From the NCBI RefSeq assembly GCF_030272615.1, contig NC_081410.1:146911349-146975348 (forward strand): a DNA stretch of 64,000 nt. Direction: 5' to 3'. Every line of letters begins with the position of its first letter. Within the stretch, counting starts at the first letter, position 1. The translations under genes were made by a program, and so were the position numbers. The notes beneath the pieces were generated by a model. That model was not told where the DNA came from, searched no databases, and saw only the letters and a list, made by a program, of their open reading frames with translations. The stretch is from Cryptomeria japonica (Eukaryota; Streptophyta; Pinopsida; Cupressales; Cupressaceae). Positions 45,471-57,930 of this stretch are shown piece by piece.

Positions 45471-47164
45471 CCATTATGCCATGTTAGAGATACATTTTTT
45501 GTACCCTTAATATCCTTCATTTGCAGTTCATTGTACAATGACCCATGCAAAGTAGTAGAATAACACTACATTGCAAGTCAATAATGTAATGAATAGAGGA
45601 GTGTCCTTTACTATCATAAGCATGACAAATACGATGCACATCTCTATGAAAAGGGCACCTAGCTAAAATGGCAAGTTATTGTGATAGACAAGGAGAAGCA
45701 TCGTTTTGAATTCTATAGTACTCTACTACTATGTGCACGTGGTATTTCGATGACTTAAAAGAAATGTTTTACCAAAATGTAGACCACTTTAGTATTTTGA
45801 ATGAAAAAAATTACTTTCAAATACTTTTCGTATTTCTAATAACCAAGTAGAAAGGTTAACAAGAGTAATGACTCATTTGAATATGTGTCCTACATAAGAC
45901 TATCCTATTGTATATTCATGTAACAAAGAAATTGTCTTGTACAAAATTTAGACGACAAGCATTTTGTAAACTACACTCACAATGTGCCAAGATCATTTAG
46001 TATTGTGAATAATTATTTGCTTATGTCTATGGAACTACATTATCTCTACAATGTTATGTTCATTTTAGACTGCAAAACTTGTTTTTCATCCTCATTTGTC
46101 ACAAATTGTTCTAACTTACTCGTTTGTTATTACATAATCTCTTTTGCATGTTTTAAAAATTTCCAGTATTCAATATATGTTTATAATAATTATGTCTTTT
46201 TTTTTGTTTCTACAAATATTTCCTTCCTTAGTTTTCAAAGTATGAAATTTGTAGTTGTAAACAAGAGGAAGTGTATTGTACCTATTATGTGTAGGTATCC
46301 GGCTAGTATTGAACCCGATTTCCCTTCCTTCTTGCCTTTTTGGGTTTTATTAAATACCTATAACACAACGAGTCAATATACTACACGAGTACCCACTTCA
46401 TTGTGGTATCAAGTATTTCTATTTTCATCACCTTTTCAAAGAGAAAGTGTAATGTAATTCATTGTTGAATTTCATAGTTCAATTACCTTTGAATCATTAA
46501 TTATGAGCCATCCTAGTTAATTGTAAAGAAGATATCTTCCATTATAATTTCATTTTGTTGATTTTGAAAGGGTATATATATATATATATATATAATTTCA
46601 TTTTGTTGATTTTGAAATACCCTTTCATTTTCATTTCATAGTCAACAATGCAGTGTTCAAAGTGATTGGGTACTCAATTTTCGGACATTCTTGTTATTTT
46701 TTTATTGTTTACTTTTTTCAACTCCTAATAACATGTTTGAATATTTCAGGGGCCTAAATAGGTACAACTATAAGCTTAAATTTGTTGTGTACAAGCGAAA
46801 TGATAACTTGTTCTTCTATATTTCCAATAACATATTACATAACTGAGTTGTTGAGTTTTTGACATAATGGAAGATTGCAAACATTATGACATGAACCATT
46901 CATTAAGTTAAAACAAATAGGATTTATGATTGTGATTACTGATTTTGCATTTCCATACACATGCATCTGAAATAGTTGGATAAATAATACAAAAATACAT
47001 TATGACAAATAAGAGTGACACATTTAAATCTAAACTTTACTGAGAAGATGACTCGGGCCTACAACTAAAATTTATTCATACTAGTAAGCATGGAAACGTA
47101 CATAGTTTAGATGGTATAATAGTGAAGCATAAACATAGGTACATGACAAAGGTGTAACTGCAAA
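45471..47164. other. AT-rich DNA without recognisable genes
   Basis: The open frame 45984-46457 (157 codons, plus) is hydrophobic and Phe/Tyr/Ser-rich, as chance frames in AT-rich DNA are. I do not support it as a gene. Confidence 0.4.
46556..46618. repeat. (TA)n microsatellite between 25-bp direct repeats
   Basis: A TA run of about 12 units (46571-46594) is flanked on both sides by TTTCATTTTGTTGATTTTGA. The repeat may reflect a slipped or inserted AT-rich unit. Confidence 0.8.
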
Positions 47165-47916
47165 TTAAGTAGATGCTTCGAAAGCAAGCGTGGAAGATGC
47201 AGTTGTAACACGTGAATGAGGAGGAATATGTGTGTATAAAAACATCAATGCCTTGAAGACATTTGATGACTTCATTGTCAGATCATGACCCAAACGGATT
47301 TTGTGTTCCTTCAACGCATGTGTAAAAACTAGCTCACAATTATTGTTCACAATATATTTTAAAGCATAGTAAACACACAAAGTTGCATCACATAGTGCTA
47401 TTGTGTCATGAGAGAATATACCCCCCAAAAGACCTTCATGGTTTCTTGCATCATAAGCATTGATAGATGCATTGTATCCAATGGAGCAAAATAATCATGA
47501 ACATATGAATATGCTAACTTTTCCACAAACTCTGGGTTCTAGACCAAGTCCATACAGCTTTATAGGAAACATCAAACGACATTTGAGTAGTATGTTGAGC
47601 TAAAAGCATTTTGGAAAAATTCTTCACCTAAAATTGACCTCAAAGATTCTTTAGCAGATGGAGAATGAAAACAAAAGATGTGTACCATTGCAGTGGAATC
47701 AATTGGGCCAATAATTGGACAATCCCATTTTTGTGGGGGAATGTAAATACGTTTATTGATTGCCACCTTGTACATTCTATTATAATACATAAACTGAAGT
47801 ACCATAAGCATAATTGAACTAGCATTATTTTTGTAAAGTAAAATAAACTTACCATACTTATCAAGAAAACAATAAATAAATAAGTTAAATTTGATAATAA
47901 AAAAATCATTTCTCAA
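47165..47916 (-). pseudogene. Unknown broken coding fragment
   Basis: Minus-strand segments 47916-47572 (PPQKWDCPIIGPIDSTAMVH) and 47428-47165 (IFSHDTIALCDATLCVYYAL, HALKEHKIRLGHDLTMKSS) have protein-like composition and can be linked through a frameshift near 47530. They have the same direction as the SWIM-like fragment and could be its upstream part. No family is recognised. Confidence 0.35.
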
Positions 47917-48468
47917 GAGCTACTATTGTTATAGTAATTGAACAAGGTTGCAACTGATAGTACTAGTAAACTTCTTTTACAAGAAAAACAAAAATGCATA
48001 TAAATTTAATTTATGAAATTCAAATTATTAATTAATATGGAATTAATTATATATTTCTTTAAATATTTTTCTTGTTTACAAATTTTAGAAAATGAATAAA
48101 AACATTTTAATTGTTTATAATAAATTTATATATAACATTTTGTAAAATTCTAAATCAATGTGAAATGTAATTGTTTGTCTTAACTTGAACCGTAGTCTAT
48201 AATGAAAGTGTCTCTAATTATGTTAATATTCATTTCTTTAATCCTCACGATTATGTATAGTGGGTCATCAGGTGCTTCAATTGTCTCGCTAGGATCAAAG
48301 GTAATGCATAGGTCTTTAGGAGGTGTAGGCTTATCAATAAGATTCAACACATTATTAGATTCAAGGCCAAGATCGCTAGGAGAAAGGCAAGATGCTCAAA
48401 CTCAATCACATTAGTAGAATGAGAAGATAAAGGATTGGTAAATATTTGGAGGTTTTGATTAGGAGGAG

Positions 48469-48672
48469 CTACGAATTTATTTCCTTGTCATTCACACCAG
48501 CTACAAATATGGTATTGTTATCAAAAAGGTCTTGAATCCTACTCCTTAGGGAATAACACTTTTCAGTGTCATGACCAGGTTGACAATGATATTGGCAAAA
48601 AGCTTTGGAATCATAATGAGGTGGAAAAGGTTTGGTTGTATCAATTGGTTTGATGGGAGGAAGTTTCAACAC
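48469..48672 (-). pseudogene. Gag zinc knuckle fragment
   Basis: Reads FCQYHCQPGHDTEKCYSLRS followed by IQDLFDNNTI. It is the C-x3-C-x3-H-x4-C finger followed by LRxxIQDL characteristic of Athila/Tat-like plant gypsy gag. Directly downstream the same direction reads post-gag coding sequence. Confidence 0.8.
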
Positions 48673-48928
48673 ATTCTTTTTAACAATTGTGTCATAGTGC
48701 TATGCAAAGATTCAAATAGTGGAGTAAATTCTTTTCTAAAATATTTGGATAAAGGATGCACATATGTTGTCATGACTACTACATGGGTATTATTGTTGTC
48801 TTTGAACTTGATGAATCCCTTGTTCGGTTTAAACTTTGTAAATGATTGTCAAGCACTTTCATTCTTATCAATCAGACCCACTGAAGGAGATTGTGTTGGA
48901 TATTGTTGGGAAGTTTGCTAGAATAGTG

Positions 48929-50283
48929 TGTTGTCATTGATGTCAACATATTCTTTTGTGTATTCCAGTGTTGTAGTTAGGTTGGATGAGTTGGTTTAGC
49001 TTGTGTGTTGCAGATGAGATGATGCGGTTTAATGGGTTTTGAGATACTTATCTTGATTTGATTCAGCAGAAGGTTTAGAGGTCTGCATGATGTTTTGTTC
49101 GAGTTATGAGATCCAATATTGAGGATGTTATTCAGTTGTTCGTGTTATTCAGTGTTCTAGTTTGTGCTTTGTATTGCTCCAGAATTGTAATATCTTTAGT
49201 TGGGTTGTATGGGATGTGTTATGGATGTTGATATGTGTCCTCAGTTTGATTGGTTCATGATTTGAAAATCCACAAGCGAATCTTTTAGGTTGACAATCAA
49301 TTATGTTGGTGTTCTTGAGCTCCAATAGAGAGATGATGATGATTCTAGTGATCCAAGTTGTTGTGGTTGTTGCGGTACAATTCACACTACTTGTGAATGT
49401 TTCTAGATTATGTTTGATGTGTATTGGCAGTCTGCATTGATTATTGTGCATGTTATTGAAGATTTTCTTTGTCCGGTGATGTTCTTCGTGTTACACAACA
49501 TTCATGATATGGTAGCGTGTTGTGGATGATCGAGGCATAATTGTTGGAGCCGTTTCATATTTGCGATGGTTGTTTGGGTCCAGACCATGTCTTAGTCGAC
49601 ATTGTTTTAGTCTGCATGTATTGTTGTAGCGTGTGAGGTTATTATTTTATTATTTATGTTGAGGGTTTAGCTGACCTATATTTCATGGGTCAATGACATG
49701 TATAAACGAATATAATAATCATTGTGAGGTATCATACTATGTGCGAATATTGTATCAATAATTCAATAGCAGAGATGTTGTGTGAAGTTATGCAAAGAAG
49801 TGTCTTGCTTTTTATAATTGACAGTGAGCTTAACCAGAACTATACTTAGGCATATGGAGATGCTATTTTTACAGTTCATGTAATCCGGATTGTTGTCTGA
49901 ATGCTTTTGTAAGTTAGTGAGACTTCCTGTAAGGTAGTGAGCCTTCCCTAAGGGTTGTAGCCTTTCTGGGTATCTTGTAATTGAGCAATGAGCTCTAGGC
50001 AGTGTGCCTAAACGCATGTGCATTCCCCATTGTAATATTTCACTTACTCCTAACAAGGTATTATCTCATTGTGGGTAGGTTCCCACCGTGGTTTTTCCCT
50101 TAACCGAGTTTTCCACATCTAAAACCTTGGTGTTATGTGTGTTATTGATGTGGTGTTGTTTCATGCTTTAACTATTAATTATCAGATCTGATTTGTGGTT
50201 TAAGTTGCAGTAAGTTTTTTGGGCAAACTGATTCAACACCCCCCCCCCCCTACCCCTCTCAGTTTGTTGCATCATTGCCAACA
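48929..50283 (+). mobile_element. Solo Copia-type LTR nested in gypsy gag
   Basis: 1355 bp. It starts TGTTGTCATTGATGTCAACA and ends CATTGCCAACA. Near its 3' end are the typical Copia landmarks GGTTCCCACCGTGG, TTTTTCCCTTAACCGAGTTT and CTAAAACCTTGGTGT, and a C-rich stretch (12 Cs at 50239-50250, then CCCCTCTCAGT). Gag reading frames lie directly on both sides, so it interrupted the gypsy gag and later lost its internal part. No clean 5-bp TSD is visible. Confidence 0.75.
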
Positions 50284-50326
50284 GATTGTTCAAATTGACT
50301 CACTTGAAACTGATAGTTATGAAGTA

Positions 50327-50662
50327 CTATGCACAACTGCATAAAGGAAATAAACTCAAAAAAGAGAAGCTTATCCCTAATTTCTTTTTGCAAACTAGAA
50401 ATGAAAATTCTTGAACATCTTGATCAGGCATAGGATAAGAAATTTGATAATACAAATGCTTACATCTACCAATAAAATCAATCACTTTTTCTTTAACACC
50501 TTGCTTACAATGCATTAAATCAGACAAAGTAATCTTAGGACCAATATTATTATGAAATTGCTGAATGAAAGCATTAGCCAATTGTTGAAATGATGTAATT
50601 GAATAAGGACTCAAAGAACAATACCATTGCAAGGCTTTATATATAAATGTCATAGTAAACAA
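50327..50662 (-). pseudogene. Gypsy gag capsid domain
   Basis: Reads FIYKALQWYCSLSPYSITSF, QLANAFIQQFHNNIGPK, LSDLMHCKQGVKEKVIDFIG and RCKHLYYQISYPMPDQDVQE, the retrotransposon gag domain as in Athila/Tat-type elements. A frameshift near 50400 moves the last part to another frame before the solo LTR. Confidence 0.85.
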
Positions 50663-50708
50663 TTTAACCCAGATTCTTTGATCATAGGCAGAATCACTAC
50701 ACTAAGAA

Positions 50709-51398
50709 ATATATTCACATGAGTCATAGGATCACCTTTTCCATTTTAAAGCTCCAATTGAGGGACTTCCACATTTTTAGTGAGGGAAAACACAAGCAAT
50801 ATCATTAAATAATGGGCTCACTACATCAAATGTGGGGACATTATACTTTGATTGGTTCATGGAAACTATTTGTTGTTGCAAGGATGACACAGTTTGAGCT
50901 AGGATATTAATAGTTGCTTCAATGGATGGGTTGAAATTATAAATGTTTGATTGGGATGGAGGATTGACATTGTTAAATGAAGGAGGAGGTTTAGAATAAG
51001 GAGGTGGGACACTATGATAGGTAGGTATGGGAGATGGTTGGGTAACAAATGGAAGACACAATTTACACTACAGTGGGACAGTAAGTTTGAAATGTATTCA
51101 CATGAGTCATAGGATCACCTTTTTCATTTTAAAGCTCCAATTGAGGGGCTTCCACATGTGATGGTTGAGCACAACACAAACAATATCATTAAATAATGGG
51201 CTTGCTACACCAAATGTAGGGGCATTATACTTTGATTGGTTCATGGAATCTATTTGTTGTTGCAAGGATGACACAGTTTGAGCTAGGCTATTAATAGTTG
51301 CTTCAATGGATGGGTTGAAATTATAAACGTTTGATTGGGATGGAGGAGTGACATTGTTAAATGAAGGAGGAGGTTGAGAATAAGGAGGTGGGACATTA
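50709..51398 (-). repeat. Tandemly duplicated gag linker, two copies
   Basis: TATTCACATGAGTCATAGGA starts at about 50709 and again at 51091 (period about 382 bp). Each copy encodes on the minus strand a PSIPTYH/PPPSFNNV/PSQSNIYNFNPSIE/SLQQQI segment and is clearly related to 52910-53200. The second copy is cut off at GGGACATTA by the solo LTR at 51399. Confidence 0.8.
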
Positions 51399-52904
51399 TG
51401 TAGACGCCTAAAACTTGCACACTTAATTAAATGAATTTTATTTATTTAATTAACATTTATCCATCCTATTAGTTAAACTAAGGTTTAATTAATATCCCCT
51501 TTTCTCTTATCTAACTATTAATTAAATACAACATTTAATTAATATCCCTTTTCTTCCATTAATTGAATAAATTCTATTTATGTAATTAAATTCTCTTCCA
51601 CCATTTTAATTGAATTTACATCCTTTTTGCAAATAAACAAATCAATATTTATTTGTAAAAGCACCCCCCCCCCCCCCCCCCCCACTTGCATTTTCCTACA
51701 AATGCAAGTTGCATTAATTTTAGTTGAAATAAAAAAATTTATTTTAAATAAAATCTCTATTTATCTCACTTGCATTCTCCTACATTTTCCATTAACCTCC
51801 TATTCATTCTTCTAGAAGTCCTCAAATCTCACTTAACTAGCCTAAATTCCTCTAATCATGTCACATCCCTAAATTTGGGGGAGTCACTTCTCCAAATTTG
51901 GGGAAAGTCTTCAAAATGTGTTGAAGGCTTTACCTTTTTCAACAAGTTAACTTGTTGAGTCTTCCAAAATTGTAAGGCCCTTACAAAAGCCTCGAAGGTT
52001 ATCTACCTTCCAACAAGTTAACCTCCAAAGTCTTCAAAGAGCATTTAATGCCTCTTACAAGACATCACCCTAGCCCATGATGGTTGTCCCTTTGACCATC
52101 TTCTAACTTTGCACGAGAGTTTAACTCTTGGACAATAGCCCTCATCCTTGGATAATAGCCTTATCCTATGGTTCATCCTCTTAAGGTTAACCCTCAAAGC
52201 TTAATAATCATCTAATGCTTACTTAACATCCTTTCAAGCCTCCCCATGGTGACATTTGTTAACATGAGATTGGATTGAAGATCACACATGGATTGATAAC
52301 TTTCAATCCTAACCCTTCTCAAGCCAATTCAATATTGGTCATCCATTTGACCAATTCCCCTATAAATAGAGCCCATTTCTTAAATCCAAGGATCCAAGTT
52401 TTATGCATATACACTATAGTCACATAACATTTAGCATTTTAACCTCTCTTTGAAAATAGTAATTAGATCATTTAGTAGCATCATAGCCTAGATTTATCAT
52501 GTTTTGTATATCATGTTAGTTTCATTTCCATGCTAGCCTAATATCATCTTAATATATCATTTTCATGCTAGTTTAGCTTCATATCTATCTCATCATCTTG
52601 CACCATCTCAATATCATAGTCTCATATCCATATCAAAATCACCACTAGGATCTTAGTTGCATTCATTTAGATCTTAGATCATACACTATCTCTCACTCTT
52701 TGAGCAGTCATCCCAAGGTCAAGTGCTCTTCCAAGTTGAGAGTCACCTTGAATCTAAAGGATCCTTGGAGATAGAGGACAATGAGACGTGCTTAGGTATT
52801 TTGTTTCATTTGCTTGTCTTATGATTTTCTAACCTCTAACATAATGTTTCATTGGTGTGTTTGAGTGGTTTGTGTCTCTCTTGCAGGTACCACACTTCTT
52901 GACA
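51399..52904 (+). mobile_element. Probable solo gypsy LTR (TGTAGACGCC type)
   Basis: It starts TGTAGACGCCTAAAACTTGC and contains a TATA-like CCCTATAAATAGAGCC at 52361. It ends near TTGCAGGTACCACACTTCTT and GACA. It lies exactly between two copies of the gag linker, so it is inserted or recombined there. The right end and TSD are not certain. A run of 20 Cs at 51664-51683 lies inside. Confidence 0.6.
51664..51683. repeat. Homopolymer C20
   Basis: An uninterrupted run of about 20 C, unusual in this AT-rich region and prone to length errors in sequencing and assembly. Confidence 0.85.
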
Positions 52905-53521
52905 TACAAAGGGACTTCCACATGTTTAGGGGGGACAACACAAACAACATCATTAAATAATGGGCTAGCTACATCAAATGTGGGGGCATTATACTTTGAT
53001 TGGTTCATGGAAGCTATTTGTTGTTGCAAGGATGACACCGTTTGAGCTAGGCTATTAATAGTTTCTTCAATGGATGGGTTGAAATTATAAATGTTTGATT
53101 GGGATGGAGGAGTGACATTGTTAAATGAAGGAGGTGGGATAACATGATAGGTAGGTATAGGAGATGGTTGGGTAACAAATGAAAGACTCACAAAAGGAGG
53201 CATGAAAGAGTTTTGATTAGCAATGTTGCCCCCTTGACTAACACGTGTTTGAATAATATTTTTTGTGGAAGTGGCCATGATGTTAGATGCAAAAGTAGGC
53301 ACACTAGGCATAAAAGTAGTCATAGGAATGGAATGATTAACTTCACTAGGAGGTTGAGTGTAACCAAGGGCTTCAACACAACTTTTCATAGGCATGATAT
53401 TAGTGTCAACAATTTGATCAAGGCCACGCATCAAATCAACATCAATTTTATCACTTTGAACCATTCTTTTTAATCCTTCAATCAATTGGATAGCCTCACT
53501 TTCCAGGTATTGTTGACTCAT
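52829..53521 (-). pseudogene. Gypsy gag N-terminal and linker ORF, 230 residues
   Basis: Longest open gag segment. N-terminal helical part (YLESEAIQLIEGLKRMVQSD), then a Pro/Ser/Thr/Asn-rich linker (FVTQPSPIPTYHVIPPPSFN) with a coiled coil (INSLAQTVSSLQQQIASMNQ), ending in DVVCVVPPKHVEVPLYVKKC. The last ~25 codons continue across the solo-LTR border and are not gag. A stop and frameshift near 53530 separate it from the upstream segment 53791-53537 (RVSFDQLEKIDNEF). Confidence 0.7.
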
Positions 53522-53536
53522 CCATTGTTGAAGATT

Positions 53537-53791
53537 TTAAAATTCATTGTCAATCTTCTCCAATTGGTCAAAGGAAACCCTAGTTAGCGATTCACCTTCA
53601 TCATGAGAATTATGTAAAGAATGGGGATAAACAACATCAATTGTTGGAATAGAAGAATCACCCACATTTTCATGAAACGGGTTATCCAAATTAGGCTCCA
53701 TATCCTTAGTAATTAAACCTTGGAAAGCCTTAATTGTACAATTTCTTTTCATGGTAATATTATAGGTAGGACTAATAGTAGTAAAAATCAT
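53537..53791 (-). pseudogene. Gypsy gag extreme N-terminal segment
   Basis: Begins about 0.5 kb after the PBS. It reads KRNCTIKAFQGLITKDMEPN and ESLTRVSFDQLEKIDNEF. Its position and direction fit the start of gag; it has no known domain. Confidence 0.5.
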
Positions 53792-53987
53792 TCACAAAGG
53801 AGGGAATTTTGAATTTGTATTTAAAAATTATGATTAAACAATACCAAATTTCATGAAAATGGTTGATTAACCAGTTAATTAAGTAATTTGATTTGTGAAT
53901 TTGAAAGAGAAACACATCTAGATCATAGCATAACATTCATAAGAATTAGATTTGAAAATTAAATTGAAAATTTATGCAACTGTCATG

Positions 53988-54205
53988 GTAAATTTTAGAA
54001 TTATAAATTAGGGTTTATGTAAATTCAACCACTAAATTTATGCAATTCAATGTGAAAATGAGATCTAGGAGGGAAAATTTGAATTTTAGATTAAATGAAT
54101 AATCAAACCTGAAATGATAAATCTAAATTAGAGAACTCACAGGCTTAATTTTAGAATTAAAAATTAGGGTTTTGTGAATTTAACCTCTAAATTTTTAAAA
54201 TTGAA
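53988..54205. repeat. Duplicated leader motif between PBS and gag
   Basis: TTTTAGAATTATAAATTAGG at about 53991 recurs in variant form (TTTTAGAATTAAAAATTAGG) at about 54150, each followed by CAACC/TAACC and CTAAATTT. It lies in the untranslated leader of the gypsy element. Confidence 0.6.
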
Positions 54206-54297
54206 TGAAATTTAAACTTGAAAATGTAAATTTGAATTTGAAATGCAAAAACACTCAGATCTGAGAACATAAATCAGAATTATGGGTGTAAGGAGTT

Positions 54298-54310
54298 GGG
54301 TTCACCAAAA
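54298..54310 (-). promoter_or_regulatory. Primer-binding-site-like sequence
   Basis: TTTTGGTGAACCC on the minus strand directly follows the LTR end ACATTACA. The position is right for a PBS; it is not the tRNA-Met type and I do not identify the tRNA. Confidence 0.55.
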
Positions 54311-55476
54311 TGTAATGTGGTGAAAATCAGGGTTTCCACCACAAGAAGGATGAAAATTGTTAATTTTGCTTAAGACCAATTACACTAGGGAAAGATATGA
54401 ATTAGATAGATCTAAACCTAAGAGGTCTAAATGTTGGTCTAATTCTAGGGGGTTGTTGGATGATCCTCTTCTTTCCCTTGAGTTGAATTGAATTGTTTAT
54501 TTTGCTGAAATTAGGGTAAATAGATTGAAATTAAGGTAAAAATTCAGAAACAGTAAGCTTTAGTTGTCAGATTGAGCCACGAACTTGGATCTGAGGATTA
54601 TAAGAGGATTTGGATCTATTCCCAAAAGAAGCTTCTGATTTGTCGGGACTAGTGTAACGATTTCTTTGGTCCTCCAAACTTTTCTCACTCTAATGGGAGA
54701 TCAATTCATCTTTGCAAATAAAGCTTATCCTAAAGATCACAACTCCATACATGTTCCTGCACACACTAGAGAAGGGAAATAGGTTGGGAATAGGAGTTTG
54801 CCTTAAGTCAAAATTTGGTTTTAGAATTAACCATGAAATAGAAATAAAATCTGGTTGAGTTGTAGTAATGGAAATATTCTCCTTTTGAGGGAGATGTTGA
54901 ATAATGATTGAAAACACAAATGGTATACCTCATCGTGAAGTTTTGTTTGTCTTCACACATAATTAGGGTTTTATGAAGTCTTCAATAACATAGAACACGA
55001 GTGTCAACTCCAATGCTTGAATATTGACTCTATCTTTTCTCTAATGCTTGAATGAAGATTGATTGCTTTATTGCTTGATGTTGAATTGAATTTCATGTGT
55101 GTGGATGATCAAATGAGAGGGGCAAACCTCTTTTTATACTTGCCCATAAAAAACGTTAATTTTCCAACATGATCTGACACAAAGTTGGAATTCTCCCTCA
55201 CATTTTATGACCCTTAAGAGGCCCAAATTTAGGTCCTAGTTGGGAAGACTAGGGTGTTGGGTGCTCTAGTCCTGAGAGGACCAGGGCACCACATCTTGGT
55301 CCTGCCTAATCAGAGACCAAAATAAAGGGGCATGATGACATGTGCAAAGTGAAAATGGTGATAGTTTTGCATAGAAAGAGCATAATTAGGTCCTATTCAG
55401 GCCTTAGAGCATGAACACTAAGTTGAGGGCCCAAATTTGGTCAAAATTCTAAGGGAGTACAATTTAGGACACTACA
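54311..55476 (-). repeat. 5' LTR of the gypsy element
   Basis: 1166 bp with TG..CA ends: TGTAATGTGG...GACACTACA on the plus strand, so the minus-strand start is TGTAGTGTCCTAAATTGT. The element's 3' LTR is not in the window. Confidence 0.7.
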
Positions 55477-56600
55477 ATTTTAAATTAAACTTTAATTTTA
55501 TTTTTTATCGATAAATGCTTTTGACTGGAGCCACAAACCAATGAGACCACATTTTTTAGGAAGCTCATCCTCGTAGATGTTCAAAATTACCACCCTTATT
55601 TCTCATTTGTTTTCCTAATGCTTACTCTATCTCCTATTCTCCTTTATCGCTTCATTACCTTTATCTCTCCCTATTGGCCTCTTCGTACTTATCTAACCTT
55701 TGTCTCTCCACTCTCAAGCTCCTCCTTATTGCTCCTTGCGATTTCCTTATCACTCCTCATCTCTTTATCTCTTTGTTGTGCAGATCTTGAACACCTCCTT
55801 ATCACTCCACATCTACGTTGCCACCCCTCATCGCTCTTGCTTCTAATTTCTCCATAAATCTCCTTCTACCTGTAATTCATTTTAGCTTTTTGGCCACATC
55901 CATCTTTGAGGCCTTAACACCTCATTTGTCCTTCCTTTACTTTTTCATGGCGTGTTGATATTGTCATCTACTTCTAATTACCTTCCCCTCTCTATACTGT
56001 CAGCGATTCTTCTCCTTTTGTCATTGACCTCCATGCTAGTCGCCTCCTCCATCGCATGTGACAACGTGTCTCTATTATTTCTGCCTACTTCATATATCAT
56101 CACCTGCTACCTCCATCGTCAACCAAGGTACACCTCTAACCTTCGTTCTTGTCCTGCGTTCTTTCATCTTCCTTCAAACGCACCTTGGTGGGATTCAAAC
56201 CGAAACAACATAATAAACGTTGGTTGCAACTTTGTCATTACACTACGAGATCAACCCCAAACTTTTAATTTTTTAATTGTAAATATTTAATCAATATTAA
56301 AGAACTGTGTTATATTAAAAAAAATCATAATAATGATATGGATAAAGATATCCTTCCAAAAAAATTTGCAATTATCTTAAAAATTTAAATAATAAATTGT
56401 TGTTAAATGGATAAGGATATCCTTCCTAAAAGTCAACGTAATTATAGTAAGTTTTTGAATTCATATTTAAAAAATATTTATGACAATTTTTTTTTTTTAA
56501 ATTAAAGATGAAAACACATTCCTTTCTATCTTTTAAAAAATTATAATTATTTTTTATAATAAATATTATATAATGATATATTAAAATTATATTAATGTTT
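55477..56600. other. Intergenic DNA, no gene supported
   Basis: CT-rich then AT-rich. The open frames 55618-55857 and 55952-56290 are Leu/Ser-rich products of a CT-biased strand and show no family features. Confidence 0.4.
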
Positions 56601-57189
56601 TGGAGAATGATGGATTGGTTGGCTACAAGTTATGTCGGGTCTGGCTAGGGCCGTGAGGCCTTAGCTTTGTCTTTTCTTGCATGTTGTCTTTGTCTCGGTG
56701 TTGGGGTGGGGTGATCATAGTGTGAAGGGATGTTGATTCATTTTCTTGGTTTTTTTGTAGATAGTTCATGGTTTGTTGTTGAATTTTGAGTTTGGATGAA
56801 ATTTGTTTAGCATTGTAGTGGGGACCCCATGCGAGGTATTCTCTCTTTCTTTTTTGTGCTTTCTCTTGTGCATGCAGCCACAAGAATATTTTTGAGTGGT
56901 GGTTAGGTGTAGGGTTTGTGTATTTTTCTCTATTGTTGGTTGAGGTATTTCATCCCCTAAAATGCATCAAAATGTTGTTTTTGGATTGAATAGTTCTTAT
57001 ATTGGGAATTAAATTCTTCTCAAAATGGGGGTTTTTGGCCTACGAAGGTGAATGGTTGTCTAGTAAGGAGTGAAAACAATTCCATTCTCCTGATTCATCC
57101 TGATTCTATTCAGGATGATGTAACTTATATGTCCAATCATGCATTGATTTGCAAATTTATGGGGATTTAGGTTTTAACCTTCTTAGAAT

Positions 57190-57930
57190 ATTGAATGCAA
57201 CGCACATGGAGTCTAGAAGGGGAAATGGAGGTGTTGTTGACTGTCGATAAAATTTTTTGGGTAATATTTTCGTGCATATCAGACATGAATAAAGCTTTTG
57301 AGGGGGGAGGCCTTATTTTTATAACAAAGTTGGACTCTTCATTAAGTCATGACATGTTGAGTTTAATCCTACAGAGGAGCTTCGATTGAGTGTTCCAGTT
57401 TGGGTGCGACTCTCGAGGTTCCCATTAGAAGTTTGGAGAAATTATATCTTCCATTAGGTTGCATTGTTGCTTGGCAAGCCTATGACCCTTCACAACAAAC
57501 TGTGGACAAAAAGGTACTTAATTATGCTTGTATTTTGTATTGAAATTGATTAAAACAAGCCCTTACCAGATTCCATGCAAACTCGTTTGGGATCCAATTC
57601 TTGGACCCAACAAAATGATTATGAAACACTTCCATTTTGCTTTCATATTTGTCATGAATATGGACATTTACAATAGATGTGTCCTAAATATTACCCTGAG
57701 CGGGTTTCTAGTAATGGTTTATCTCATCCATTGCCTAAACAAGATAAAAGGAGAGCACCTATGGTGGAGGATAAAGAGTGTTGTATTCCGATCAAATTCA
57801 TAAACAAAGAAAGAGGACACAAGAGAACTCTAAAAGATAGGAAAAATAATTAAATCTTTAACATATTTGATGCATTGGAGAATTTAGACCAGTTTGATGA
57901 GGCCCTTGCAGGTATGCCTGTTGAGTAGTT
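57190..57930 (+). pseudogene. LINE ORF1 remnant with zinc knuckle
   Basis: Frame-broken DUF4283-like sequence (VPVWVRLSRFPLEVW) leads to CFHICHEYGHLQ then a stop and MCPKYYP near 57637-57690, a degraded CCHC knuckle. A basic/acidic tail follows to about 57930. Confidence 0.7.

Larger units (their letters stand above)
48200..55476 (-). mobile_element. Gypsy retrotransposon: 5' LTR and disrupted gag region
   Basis: Read on the minus strand: 5' LTR (55476-54311), PBS-like site, leader, gag N-terminus (53791), Pro/Gln-rich gag linker, capsid domain (50662-50327), zinc knuckle (48672-48560) and a short post-gag stretch (TPPKDLCITFDPSETIEAPD) to about 48200. Two solo LTRs (48929-50283 and 51399-about 52904) split it, and a gag segment has been duplicated around the second. 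No RT or integrase follows to the left, so the 3' part is lost. Confidence 0.8.

Noticed and set aside
45984-46457. 157-codon plus-strand ORF
   Set aside because: Composition typical of chance frames in T-rich DNA (Phe, Tyr, Ser, Ile); no domain, no supporting context.
48202-48414. 70-codon plus-strand ORF with a convincing N-terminal signal-peptide-like stretch
   Set aside because: It is antisense to gypsy post-gag coding sequence that reads clearly on the minus strand (TPPKDLCITFDPSETIEAPD) in line with the gag zinc knuckle.
55618-56290. Two Leu/Ser-rich plus-strand ORFs resembling membrane proteins
   Set aside because: The hydrophobicity comes from CT-biased DNA (CTC/CTT/TCT codons); no start context, motif or conservation hint.
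56623-56883. 86-codon minus-strand ORF, Gln/Lys-rich
   Set aside because: Lies at the start of the plus-strand LINE; no family features, probably antisense to its 5' region.
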